Of a stretch of 64,000 nt of DNA, positions 41,934 to 52,358 are shown one piece after another. The stretch is from Aplectana chamaeleonis (taxonomy: Eukaryota > Nematoda > Chromadorea > Rhabditida > Cosmocercidae). Position 1 is the stretch's first letter. Every line of letters begins with the position of its first letter. The stretch is taken from contig JAPDOI010001319.1 of assembly GCA_029168955.1 (NCBI GenBank), positions 1-64,000 on the forward strand. Direction: 5' to 3'. The position numbers and the translations under genes were made by a program. The notes beneath the pieces were generated by a model. It was not told where the DNA came from and searched no databases. It was given only the letters and a program-made list of their open reading frames with translations.

Positions 41934-42650
41934 CTACTTTCGACGGAGCATCAGCGAAAGGCTTTCTGATACATCTCTCTCTCTCACCGGGTTTAGTACT
42001 CTTCGCGAAGGATGATTCGGCTGCTTCACGATGTTAATGTACATTTGTTGCGCCTGGAGTTGGCAGTGGTCTCTAACTGGCAATATGCGAGCTTCGGCAT
42101 GTAAGTGCTCTATTGGAGAGCTTTTAGAACAGCCTGTTGCAATTCGCAGAGCACAATTTTGGACGCGCTGCAGCTTGGACCAAGAGGCGTCCGACACGAT
42201 GTGCTGCCAGACTGGCGCAGCATACTCCAAGGCGGGTTGCACAATAGCCTTATACGTGGTCAGGATCGTTTCTTTATTGCATCCCCAGGACGTTCCACCG
42301 AGAGCACGCAGGACGTTGAGTCTTGTTTTCACTGTGGCTTGCTTCTGCTCAGTGTTCTTATGAAACTTCAACGAAGGATCCAACACGAGTCCAAGCAGCT
42401 TGGGGAATCGGGTGGCCTGCAATTGAGTTCCGTCCCATTTCACCATAGGATGGGCACTGTGCTCTGCATTATCAGTGGAAAAGACGGTGACGGACGATTT
42501 GGAGGCAGAGACTGTGAGCATTTTGCGATCGAAGAAACATTTCAATTCGATCAAGTAGTCATTGATCTTACTGGTGGCTACCTTAATGTCGCGATCTCGG
42601 CACAGAATAGTAATATCATCCGCGTATGCAACGACCTTGATGTCTTGAGG
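41934..42650 (-). pseudogene. Minus LINE reverse transcriptase, palm/thumb part
   Basis: Carries the AYADD catalytic motif of reverse transcriptase (YADD at 42,626-42,615 on the minus strand), then SASKSSVTVFSTD, the thumb-like FPKLLGLVLDPSLKFHKN and LEYAAPVWQ. The frame differs from the upstream fingers/palm segment, so a one-base change lies at about 42,640-42,690. It aligns along its length with 55,370-56,050 of the plus-strand LINE. Confidence 0.85.
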
Positions 42651-43615
42651 GGAACGGGCAGATCTTCTAGATATAAACTGAAAAGTGCAGGCGATAAAAC
42701 TCCTCCTTGAGGGACACCAGCGGCGATGGGGATGCTATTGGAAACATGTCCCTGGAATAGCACATTTGCCCGACGTCCTTTAGTGAAGGCAGTTATCCAC
42801 CGCTTCTGCCATGGCTTGATGGTAGACTTCAACAGACTCTCTGATAGTAGGCCTAGATTGATAGTGTCAAATGCCTTTGTTAAGTCGAGGGCCACACCAA
42901 CAGTACGTTGGGGTTTGATGGCATTGAAGCCGTCCAGCACATAGCTCACAATTTCCAACAAGGCCGTAGTGGTGGAATGTAATTTACGGAAACCATGTTG
43001 GTGCTGCTGTTGGCTGTTATGCTCGGCAAGCTCCTCCACAACCAGTTTTTCGGCAATTTTGGCGATGGGTGAGAGCAGACTGATCGGCCGGTACCCTTTA
43101 GCCGTGGATGGTGACTTTCCCGGCTTCGGCAGTGGAATAGCACGAGCCACTTTCCAATTTTGGGGTAAAATACATGTACGAAACGATGTATTTATGACGT
43201 CAGCAATAAAGGGCAGTAGTTCACTGGGCAGTCTCTTCAGGACTGCAGGGCTCAAACCGTCTGGCCCTAATGCCTTCGAGTTGCTCATCTCCTTTATTGC
43301 CTTCTCGACCTGTGCAGGCGTGACTGCATCATCTACATCCATGAGAGGCAACTTACAGAGTTCCCGTACAGTTATTCTGTTCTGCTTCTCTCTTTTGGTT
43401 CTAGTGATGAAAAAGTGCTTCCCAAGAGCATTTGCGGCCTCCTTCCCTGATTTGAAGACTCCACCTTCAAACTCAATCGTGGAATTGTCGGCGGAGGTGA
43501 ACTTTCCGGAGATCCTTTTCAAGGCCTTCCACGTTGCTGCTGCATCATTTCTGAAGTTCATCTTCTCAGTGAACTTTTCCCAAGATTCTTTCTTGTGCCT
43601 ATCAAGGTCCATCCT
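42578..43615 (-). pseudogene. Minus LINE reverse transcriptase, fingers and palm
   Basis: Begins at the BEL junction with DLDRHKKESWEKF of the connector. RT motifs follow: LGPDGLSPAVLKRL, PKPGKSPSTAKGYRPISL, HQHGFRKLHSTTTALLE, the catalytic ALDLTKAFDTINL (motif A) and GVPQGGVLSPALFSLYLEDL (motif B). It then shifts frame just before YADD and ends in an out-of-frame tail. The first codons continue the segment at 54,315-54,595 once one BEL TSD copy is set aside. Confidence 0.88.
43611..43615. repeat. Left TSD of BEL element (ATCCT)
   Basis: ATCCT precedes the 5' LTR and follows the 3' LTR at 54,310-54,314. Five bases is usual for BEL/Pao. Without one copy and the element, the minus-strand LINE codons join in frame (EIR then MDLDRH). 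Confidence 0.92.
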
Positions 43616-44096
43616 TATCGCAACTTTGCGATTCTTTGCTCGCTCGCCGCTGTTGTTTATGGTAGGAGAGGTGATACGACGTTGTCGTTCTATGTTATGA
43701 GAAGGCTTATCACCATTTCGTGAATCTATGCTTGCTCACCACCGTTGTTTATATTAGAAGAAATGATAGGACATTGTTGATTTTTATGTTGTGAGAAGGG
43801 TCTATTCTTTTGATTTCTATGTTATATTCTCTTGTTTTCTATGTTATGAGAAAGGCCTGTTTTTGGTATAAAAGCCGCTGCTTTCAATATGTAGCGCATA
43901 TCTTCTGATTTGTTTCTTCTTTTGATCATTTCTCATTCTCGCAACGCTTCTTACTAGTTGCATTGGTTTCACAACGTACATTTGTTTCGATACTATTCAA
44001 TAAGGTTTAATTACCCAAGTTTGAGGCTGCTCGTGGTTGTGATATAAATCGTTATACGCTCCACTGTCTTGTAAGAACCACCGACTATCCGCTTTA
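43616..44096 (+). repeat. BEL 5' LTR (481 bp)
   Basis: Matches 53,830-54,309 base for base apart from one extra T (GTCGTTCTATG near 43,687 against GTCGTCTATG). It begins TATCGCAACTTTGCG and ends GACTATCCGCTTTA, so the usual TG...CA termini are absent. It is followed directly by TGG of the primer-binding site. It drives transcription of the element. Confidence 0.95.
43867..43874 (+). promoter_or_regulatory. TATA box in 5' LTR
   Basis: TATAAAAG in the second half of the LTR, the expected place for the retrotransposon promoter. The copy in the 3' LTR is at 54,080-54,087. Confidence 0.65.
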
Positions 44097-44114
44097 TGGT
44101 GCATCAGTCACAAG
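44097..44114 (+). promoter_or_regulatory. Primer-binding site of BEL element
   Basis: TGGTGCATCAGTCACAAG starts at the first base after the LTR. TGG pairs with the CCA end of a tRNA, which would prime minus-strand synthesis. I cannot name the tRNA without a search. Confidence 0.7.
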
Positions 44115-44371
44115 GAGAATAGAAGAACAGAGGCAATGATTTGGGCTCTACTTTTTTTGGATTCGCTGCGCTGTTGGAACTTCAATTTTCTTTTATTTGT
44201 GGAAGCACTCGCTTTTTACTTTTGATTATTTTTGCAAAAATTTTTTCATCTTTGGTGTCTTGTTCACTTCTACCCATGTCCGGCCCCATTTCCCTCAAAT
44301 CGCAGAAAGGGCTACTAACGAGGTAACTGTAACAACTTGACTGCTATTATCACAACGTATGAGGGAGACGA

Positions 44372-45539
44372 ATGATTGCGCAACGCATCATTAGGAGGAT
44401 GAAAGCACTTTCGCAACGAATCTTGGCAGTAGTATTGGAGCTTAGAGCTACATCTGAACTAGTTCGTAATAATCTCGCCTTATTTGTTGACTCGATAGAT
44501 TCTCTTGCGGATTCGCTCACTGAGGAGCAAGAGGCGCAAGCACTCAACTATATGGATAAAGCGCATATTGCGCTGGACCGTGCCGAGACACTGGCCATTC
44601 AAATTGAAGCCAGACGCCGGAGTGCATGGGAACACAGCCAACCACAAGGCACCAATTCGCGGACGCTCACACACCAAATGAGGGACCAAGGTCACTTGAA
44701 ATGAATACTCCAAAATTACCGGCTATCCCGATCCCGATTTTCGACGGTAAAATATGGGATTTCGTCAACTTTTGGACACTATTCAACGCTAACGTCCATA
44801 GTCAACCTCTAACGAAGTTACAAAAGTTCAACTATTTGCTTTAATCGCTTCGAGGTGAAGCTAGAAATTTGGTAAGACGCTACGCGATTACAGAGGAGAA
44901 TTACGAACCAGCCATTGACCTTTTTGCAGAAAAAGTATGGAAATGACGCACGACTTATTAGCTGCCTGCAATCTCGCTTGGAAAGTCTCTCGGCAGAAAA
45001 ACCGACGATTCAGGCACAGAGGAAGCTCATCGAAAGCGTGATTCTATAGTGACACAACTCGCAAAATTAGGGGTCAATCTAGATGGTTCATATCAGGCAC
45101 AAAACTGCTATCAAAGTTTGCGACAAGGATTCAGCGCAAAGTTCTGGAAAACGCATGGACCAGGAATTGACGAGGGCCAATGGAAAATAGAGACCATCGT
45201 AAGCGACCTTGATACCTCCATCGCAACAGAAGAGCGCATTAATGAAATGGTGAAGCAAGACTCACCACCACCACCAACTCGCAGCGACACAGGGAATACT
45301 TCCAGCTACAAATCGCAACGTAAATTATTCCCTTGCATGTTCTGCAACTCTTCAGATCACAAATCCGCTGTGCCCAAGGCTTCGCACAATTGCAGACCGG
45401 CGCAACTTCCTTCAGGACAATAGGAGGTGTCTCAATTGTGGAAGACAGGGACATTTAGTACGCGAGTGTACCAAAGAAGGGTGCAGACTCTGTAACGGAA
45501 AGAAACACAATCACATCGCTGTGCCCACAAAAAGTAGAA
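44372..45539 (+). pseudogene. BEL gag region, broken
   Basis: Encodes the structural capsid precursor. The first segment (from 44,372) is helical and charged. A second frame from about 44,690 holds the DUF1759-like Pao gag motif (PIPIFDGKIWDFVNFW, QKFNYLL). A third, from 45,049, carries the later capsid part and a first cysteine pair (CMFCNSSDH, 45,337-45,363). A zinc knuckle of CX2CX4HX4C type lies at 45,428-45,469 in yet another frame. Breaks seen: a frame change before 44,700, a TAA at about 44,843, frame changes near 44,920 and 45,370, and a TAG near 45,047. I do not attempt a repaired reading. Confidence 0.85.
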
Positions 45540-46310
45540 TTGGGAAGGATGCCTCAATCACCAAACGCAACGTCTTGGCCAGCACGACCCAAGGTACCAA
45601 CACCTGCGCTGACCAGGCACTCAGCCACGACGCAACAGTTCTCTGGTAATGGAACTCAACGTCAACCTCCCAGGGTTTCACAGGCTCATCCCGTACTAGT
45701 TCAGCATGAGAGCACATCTCCCGCGGATCACGTTCCGCAGTGTGACAGCAATACGAATGCAGAGACAACCATTCTTCATAGTTGGAAGAAACCAGTGCAG
45801 ACAGCACTAAAGAACGTCCTGCTTTTGACCGGAAATGCGAGAATATGGGATTCTCGACATAAGGCTTGGAGGCAGGTTGAGGTCTTGTTCGACACGGGCG
45901 CAGATCAATCATTCATCAGCCAAAACTTCGCGGAAGACGTCGGACTCGAAATGTTCAGAGACGCAGGATCTGACCTTGTAATATTCGGTTCACAGCAACC
46001 CCTTCCGACGCAGTGTGGAATGACTTTCGTGGATTCTGTGGACCAGCAGGGGAACAAACACAATCTCCGCGTATACTCCACGCCGATTCTCACTGGAAAA
46101 GGGAAGACTACTTCTCTCAGTTCGGATGATTTGGATTTCATCGCGCACCACAATATACAGCTTTCTAAAACCGAGGCTGATATTGAAGAATCAACACCAC
46201 AGATACTGTTGGGATGCGATCAGCTGTGGACCCTGCTCGAAGTTCCTTCCCACGTTATAGGCTACCGTCTGGGCTACTACTCATCCCATCAAAACTCGGA
46301 TATTTACTGA
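45540..46310 (+). pseudogene. BEL aspartic protease region
   Basis: Contains the retroviral-type protease active-site motif FDTGADQSF (aspartate codon at 45,891) after a proline/threonine-rich linker, and ILLGCDQLW in its C-terminal half, as in DUF1758-type BEL proteases. The protease cuts the Gag-Pol precursor. The frame ends at 46,310, but homologous coding continues in another frame from about 46,265 (SGLLLIPSKLGYLLTG), so a single-base change lies there. The start is only the first ATG after a frame change. Confidence 0.82.
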
Positions 46311-47706
46311 CGGGAAGCCAAAACGTTCCGCAAAATACCAGACGCCAACGCAAACACTGTTCACGCTACCATGGTAACTATGGTTCAAGCTTATCACGGC
46401 TGAGGACGACGACATACAGCGCTGGGATAAGTACTGGACCATGGATTCGGCGCGCGGTTGCGAATTCACAGGCACAAAAGACGCGGAAAAGTCTGCTGTC
46501 AACGAAAAGGTATCGCAGTTCTTTGACAACACAACCGAAAACGTAATGACGGGTATTACGTACGTTTACCATACAAGGTAGGACACCCGCCAATACCGTG
46601 CACAAAGCCATAGCTTTAAAACGCCTCAAAAGTGTTTTTAGCACGCTGAAATCCAATCCGCAGCTCCTGAAAGACTACAATGAGACATTCAAAGGTCAAC
46701 TGACAAAGGTATCATTGAGGAGATTCCAAACGATAAACCTTTAGAAGGAGAGGTTCTCCACTACATTCCTCACCAGCCAGTTATCACACCGCAAAAACAA
46801 ACCACGAAGCTCCGCATAGTGTTCGACGCTTCATCGCACTTTCGCAACTGTCCATCGCTTAATGACGTTCTTCATCAAGGATCTCTAATTCTGCCTGAAC
46901 TGTACGCCATGTTGCTACGCTTCCGATTGTCTAGGTTCGTGATAACCTCTGATGTAGAAAAAGCTTTTCTACAGGTCCGTTTACACGAACTAGATAGAGA
47001 CGCAACTCGTTTTTTATGGGTACGAAACGTAGAGGATTCTCTCGACGAGAATAACATCGTCACGTATCGCTTCACAAGAGTGACGTTTGGACTCAACGTC
47101 TCCCCTTTTCTCCTAGGAGCAACTATTCGGTATCACTTTACGCAACGAAAGAACTGACGGTCAGTTGGAAGGTGAAATCCAAGACAACCTTTATGTGGAC
47201 AATCTCATCCTAGCAGCCGAAACGAAGATTGACGCCACACACAAAGCCGCAGAATCCCGTCGCATTTTCGAGCAAATGGGTATGAATCTGCGAGAATTTC
47301 TCGCAAATGACCCGGAGGTAACTGAAGGATTACCAGAGAATGCGCAAGCGGCCGTAAAAATCCAAAAGGTTCTGGGAATTACATGGGACAGCACGTCGGA
47401 TACACTCTACATCAGGTGCGATTTTCCCATAGTACCCGCCTTGACGAAACGCTTGGTCGCACGTCAAATCGCATCAATCTACGATCCTTTCGGATGGATG
47501 GTGCCATCACTAGGGCAAAACGCTTTCAGCAAGAACTGTGGAAGAAAAAATTTGCATGGGGATACAATCCTACCGCAGAATCTGCAGAGCGAATGGAATG
47601 TTCTCACCACGAGCGTACATGGCTTCAAAAAGTTCTTCGATAGGAGATTCATCAGTAATCTCGCCGGAGTAATCTGGCAGTATTCGCAGACGCAAGCGGG
47701 ATCGCA
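46311..47706 (+). pseudogene. BEL reverse transcriptase region, fragmented
   Basis: RT blocks occur in several frames. A linker segment runs to about 46,700. KLRIVFDASSH begins at about 46,811, followed by the motif-A region TSDVEKAFLQVRL (46,944 onward) and TFGLNVSPFLL (47,088 onward). The catalytic YVDN, a normal BEL variant of YVDD, is at 47,192-47,203 in a different frame. The Pao-type connection LGITWDSTSDTLYI follows. Frame changes lie near 46,550, 46,710, 47,150 and 47,500-47,640. The enzyme copies element RNA into DNA; this copy cannot produce it intact. Confidence 0.85.
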
Positions 47707-48930
47707 ATGTCAGCGTGTGCGTACATCTTCAATGGATATGAATCCACGCTAACTATGGCAAAGTGTAAGCTACCATCGATACAATCACACACCACAATTC
47801 CGAAAATGGAAATGAATGCAATCACGCTCGCAACACGTCTGGCTTACTCCATTTTCAAAGCCATCAAGGACAGAATTGTCTCTTGTCATCCCAATGATAA
47901 AAAATGGAATATCTATTTCTTTTCGGATTCTCAAATAGCACTCGCATGGCTTTCCTGCTCGCCCACGGACACTAGCCCTGGAGTCATGGTTCACAATCGA
48001 TTGAAGGAAATTCGACGTGTCATAGAAGCTCTTCAGTCTGAAGGGGTCGAATGCGAATTCAGATTTGTCCCGACCAATGAGAACCCAGCTGATGCGGGGA
48101 CGCGCGGTCTTTCACGGCATCAACTAGCAGAACATACTTGGTGGAGCGGCCCGGCGTTCTTGCGCGAGCCGATCACAAACTGGACAACACCAATACACCG
48201 AGTTAATATTGGAGAAAAACAGGACGACATCAAGGATATTGCAAATGTTTACGCATTGAGGGCTAACCCGATCTCCAACACTCCTTCTACACTGCTCGAA
48301 TTGGAGCGATTCAGTTCACTGGATAAGGCAAAAAAGGTCACATCCTTAGTTTTGCTATTCATCAAAAAACTACTTCATCGACTGCCACTGACGCGACAAA
48401 ACACTATAATAGAGTATGTACCTGAGCTGAATGGATTTCCCGATTCTTTACAAGCACTGAATGCCAACGCCATGATCGCATCTCGCAGAGCGCTGATCAA
48501 AAATCATCAGAATGAGTACTTGACATCGGAGTATCGCAGATCGATGGAAAATACGCTACGCCTTTTCAGAGATGACTCGGGTATTTGGCGTTCCAAAGGT
48601 CGGATAGGGAACTCGTCCTTAGACATCGCATGTCACAACCCCATATTCATTTCTCCGAAGACAACGCTCGCTGCTCTCATCATCAGAGAGGCACATGGAA
48701 CCTATCATCAAGGCATCGAGCACACAATCGCAACAATCCGCTCACAGTACTGGATTCCTAAACTACGTCAGCAAGTACGCCACGTTGTTAAGCATTGTGT
48801 CCATTGCCGCAGATTCAATGGCCTACCATACGCTTATCCGGAAACCAAGGTTTACCGCACCGTCGTGTACTACGCTGCCGCACCTTCCAGCATGTTGGAC
48901 TTGATTTCTTTGATCTGCCTCCAGTCATAG
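47707..48930 (+). pseudogene. BEL RNase H and integrase zinc-binding domain
   Basis: A 407-codon open stretch, the longest intact part of pol. The RNase H region includes SDSQIALAWL and the ENPADAGTRGLS motif typical of Pao-type polyproteins. The C-terminal part holds the integrase HHCC zinc-binding motif: two histidines in AHGTYHQG and the cysteine pair CVHC, spanning 48,693-48,807. The frame changes at about 48,890, so the last residues before 48,930 are not native. The ATG at 47,707 is internal to pol. Confidence 0.88.
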
Positions 48931-49347
48931 AGGAAAATGGGGAAAGAAAGATCTATGGATGCATTTTACATGTACCGTGACCAGGCTAATACATTTGGAA
49001 TTGGTACAAAGTATGTCTACTGTGGATTTTCTGAATGCCCTACGTCGATTTGTCGCAAGGAGAGGAGTCCCAGAGTCTATCACCAGCGATAATGCGCCAA
49101 CATTCCTCCTCAGTGCAGAGATTTTGACTGCAGGCGCAACGACAGGGCCAATAACGACGCAATCGCTCGTACCATCGCTCAAAAGGAAATTCAGTGGTAC
49201 AATATCACACCGTACGCGCCTTGGCAAGGTGGGTTTTATGAACGCCTTATAAAGTCTATCAAACTCGCATTATACAAATCGCTTAGAAGTAAATCGCATC
49301 GCTCACTTGACAATCTGGTAACTATTCTAACGGAAGTCGAAGCATGT
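48890..49347 (+). pseudogene. BEL integrase catalytic core, split over frames
   Basis: The three acidic residues of the DDE core are present but spread over frames: GLDFFD near 48,895, SDNAPTF at 49,084-49,104, and the glutamate of GGFYERL (codon 49,240-49,242). Between them are TCTVTRLIHLELV and RRGVPESIT. The integrase joins element DNA to the target and makes the 5-bp TSD. At least two frame changes (about 48,970 and 49,110-49,200) break it. Confidence 0.85.
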
Positions 49348-50022
49348 TTGAATTCGAGGCCTCTCACCTACCAAGGAGAGACACAGGAGGATCTCTGTTC
49401 AATACGCCCGATCGACTTCCTACAACGAGATCTGCTACTAACTTTGCCATACGATACTTCAAAGGCATCCAATGAAGAGGACCCAGAATACGTACCACCT
49501 GAAGCACAACGTTCGCTGGAAACAAGAAATGATGTAGAACACGCGCTTCATTCGTCGTGCAAGTTCACGGATCGGTTCTGGGATCTTTGGCAAACCCATT
49601 ATTTGACAAGCCTACGTGAATCACACAAGAAATTCATATCGAACAAACGTCATAGTCAACTCACGCCCAAAATTGGAGATGTGGTATTACTCAGTGACCC
49701 GATTGTTCCAAGAAATGCCTGGAAACTCGCACGCGTAATTGACTTTCACAAAAGTTCCGATGATCAAGTTCGCGAGGTGGAACTCATCACGTCTACGAAA
49801 AGAAAGATCAAACGACCAGTGAATCTCGTGATACCCCTGGAAATCAACGACGATCCAATTTTTGTCGACGCAGCACATCAAGAACCACAGGAGGAGCCGT
49901 CGATTACCGCCAAACCACGAGACACGCCTTCTTATAACCTTCGACCACGGAAGCCAATTAGCTATTCAGAGGATGCAGGGACGTGCAATACTATACGGAG
50001 TACGAATGTACCCTCGGGAAGC
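49348..50022 (+). pseudogene. BEL integrase C-terminus and DUF5641-like domain
   Basis: An open frame beginning within the end of the core (ACLNSRPLTYQGE lies just at its start). It continues through FTDRFWDLWQTHYLTSLRE and IGDVVLLSDPIVPRNAW, then RPVNLVIPLE: the DUF5641-like tail seen in BEL integrases. A hydrophilic linker ending in YNLRPRKP follows. The same frame runs on without a stop into the env leader. Confidence 0.82.
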
Positions 50023-50205
50023 TGGTTCTTATTTCATGTAATGATTTTGTCTTTAGTCTCTACTTCCATCGCAACGCATGCAACAGAAATGAGTATGGCC
50101 TGCTCAAAATACGGGGTACGCATAGACGCCTTCACAAACGCCAGCTTTGAAATCTGTGCTGAAATTACTGCAAATTATATACCGTCACAACGGGCATGCA
50201 AGTGA
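50023..50205 (+). pseudogene. BEL env-like leader, in frame with pol
   Basis: Directly after the pol linker a hydrophobic signal-like segment appears (WFLFHVMILSLVSTSIAT), followed by a cysteine-containing ectodomain start. No stop codon separates it from pol, so env is either made from a pol-env fusion or by splicing into this region; a CTTTAG acceptor-like site lies near 50,054. The frame ends at 50,205 and the ectodomain goes on in another frame. Confidence 0.65.
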
Positions 50206-50891
50206 ACACCTACATGGTCAAGTTCCCACCACATGTTACTCTACAAGAACATGTCGTCTTACTGAAATGGAATACACGTCAACATCTCTCAATTATGGAG
50301 ACAACATGTCCGGCTCTGAACTTCTGTGAGAACATAGACTGCAGTTTCTGTCTACCAGTCTTTTTCAATCCAGAATGCTGGCCACGGGGAGCAATTTTGC
50401 TTTTAGTTCTCCTACTTTATAGCATAATCGCCCTGTTGTATCTCTGCCTCTATATGCCAATGACTATCGGAAAACCAATACGGATCATGCTACAAGGAAC
50501 AATGGTAATTGCGCTATTCTTTATGCGACTACTGAAAGGCTGTATTATATTCTTAATACGCAGAACGGTCAAGCGTAGTCGCACAAGAAGTGAACGCATC
50601 GCATCCGCACTCGCAGTTGCTGCATTAATGAGCTCCAGCGTACATTTTGGAACTTTGGCTTGCCAGCATGTAAACGTACTGGAACACAACACTACGATCT
50701 GCACACTATTGGATGACAGAGAACGCTGTCATTTTGCACTCACAGAGGTTTTGAAGATCACCTTCCACCAAGAAGCGTGTTTACATCTCACGCACAACTC
50801 CACATTAATAGCCAATATCAAGATTCGCTGGAAAGGCCTCTATCTCATCTGTGACCACGAGACCCCTATTTCACTCGCTCGACTGAACTGA
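50196..50891 (+). pseudogene. Env-like glycoprotein, N-terminal part with two membrane segments
   Basis: A short cysteine-containing ectodomain, then two hydrophobic helices (around residues 65-90 and 92-118) separated by a short loop. A basic stretch follows (KRSRTRSERIAS), then a second signal-like segment ending before CQHVNVLEHNTT. The order ectodomain, membrane anchor, internal signal, second ectodomain is that of bunyavirus Gn-Gc polyproteins. Several N-glycosylation sequons (HNTT, HNST) are present. Described only as a broken, ancient viral-type gene. Confidence 0.65.
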
Positions 50892-50920
50892 AGGTAGTAG
50901 ACAGTAAACGCTGTCCGCAC

Positions 50921-51996
50921 ATGGGGTCTTGTACGGGAGATAAATGCGCCGCAATCAACTGTTCCAGTGTCATCCCGGAATTGGAACTAGAAATTCCTAC
51001 CTTGGTCGCACGAGTTGCCTCGAATCATGCGGAGGACCAGGATGTGACTGTTTCTATCTCAGCTCGGGCTGCCTCTTCTATCGCATCTATGCTGTACCCA
51101 GAAACGACAACATCTATGAAATCTTTCGGTGTCAGCGATGGGAAGAGATGGTGAAGTTGGAAATCGTTGTTGAGCAACTTAAGGCAAAACAAGGCCCAAC
51201 CCGCTTTATCAAAGCCTTCACGCCTAACGTACCCCTAACATTCCCATCGTTCTTCATAACGATGACTTCCCTAACGCTACCACCCACCCCTTCGCTTCAT
51301 CAACATTTCGTGACCAACGGATATGAAACCTCTATTTGGGAAAACGACTTCACACCGGATACCGTCTGCACGACTGTCGCACACGCGAACACGTCAGATT
51401 GTGCGTTTCGAGACGAATGTCAATGCAGTGCGGCAGAGAATAAAGTCCACTGTGAATGCCCAAATAAGAATTTGGACACTGAATTCAACCGTGTGGAACG
51501 CAAACTTCCCATAAAGCGTGCTTCAATAGAGCTACGACGACACGCTAACGCTCCAGTAACTGCAATAATACCGCACTTGGTATCGGCTGAATTTATTGTC
51601 GAAGTGCGTCAATCCTTCGACATTGATTCGACAGCAATAATCGTCTCGCAAGACACCTGTAAGGTAGATAACAGTGCATTGCAAGGATGCTACAACTGCG
51701 CGACAGGGAGTGCAGCGAAAATTCGTTGTAAATCAAAATCGGAGACCTCCGGTGAAATTATATGCAATCGCTACGCTTTGTACTTTCCTCCAGCCCCACA
51801 GCACCGAAAGCGACTTTACGCTTTTACCCCATTAACACTCGTCAATTACTCAACTGTACTGTTCGATGTGGAACACAATCACACCCTTTCATCCTGGCAG
51901 GAGCTCTCAAATACATTGGAAATCCATACGCACCGCTGTTGCATGCTCTGTACGGAAATAGTTCAGTGTATAACAATATTGAGTGGCCAGATGTAG
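50921..51996 (+). pseudogene. Env-like glycoprotein, cysteine-rich Gc-like ectodomain
   Basis: Two overlapping frames (50,921-51,154 and 50,944-51,996) share a very cysteine- and glycine-rich stretch at about 51,010-51,090 of the kind found in the class II fusion protein (Phlebovirus_G2-like) of nematode BEL env genes. Further cysteine clusters lie at 51,390-51,470 and 51,650-51,780. At least one frame change occurs near 50,980 and another near 51,850-51,900. The assignment is from overall pattern; a profile search would settle it. Confidence 0.65.
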
Positions 51997-52235
51997 GACA
52001 CATTGCAAATGTCATTTTCGATTGGTATAAGTCCCTAATTATAATGCTTGTGATCGTAGCTGCTGTTTTCTTTCTAATATACATAGCCCTGCAAGCAACA
52101 GGCCTACGTCTTCTCAGACTGCTTTTTCGCATCATCGTAACACTGATAGGCCTACCCTTTCGCCTTGTTCTAGCACTACTCCACGCAGTACTAAACCGTA
52201 CACGGAAGGCGCAGTCACATGAAAAAGCTTTCTGA
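51762..52235 (+). pseudogene. Env-like glycoprotein, membrane anchor and tail
   Basis: From about 51,850 this frame continues the ectodomain. It then has a strong transmembrane helix (residues about 94-116, LIIMLVIVAAVFFLIYIALQ) followed by an amphipathic, arginine-rich cytoplasmic tail ending at 52,235. This is the expected C-terminus of a membrane-anchored env. The upstream part of the frame overlaps the preceding segment and is not native. Confidence 0.7.
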
Positions 52236-52358
52236 CAACGCATCGTTCGCAACGCTGAGATTAGAAAGCCACACAACAGTCACGAATCGCAACGCAAAAA
52301 AAAAAAAAAAAAACTTGTATCCTTATTTATTCACATCTAATACCGTTTTTTTTCCTAG
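52236..52358 (+). promoter_or_regulatory. Env-to-extra-gene spacer with A18 run and 3' splice site
   Basis: The spacer has an A18 run at 52,296-52,313 and ends in TTTTTTTTCCTAG at 52,358, a plausible nematode 3' splice site placed exactly before ATGATG. This suggests the downstream ORF is expressed from a spliced LTR transcript. The splice is inferred; the donor was not identified. Confidence 0.6.

Noticed and set aside
42105..42710. Plus-strand ORF of 201 codons
   Set aside because: It is antisense to the minus-strand LINE reverse transcriptase and has no domain.
42969..43700. Plus-strand ORF of 243 codons
   Set aside because: Antisense to the LINE RT and running into the BEL LTR; not a gene.
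52296..52313. A18 run as the tail of a processed gene
   Set aside because: It lies inside the BEL element between env and the extra ORF, with no TSD or retrocopy next to it.
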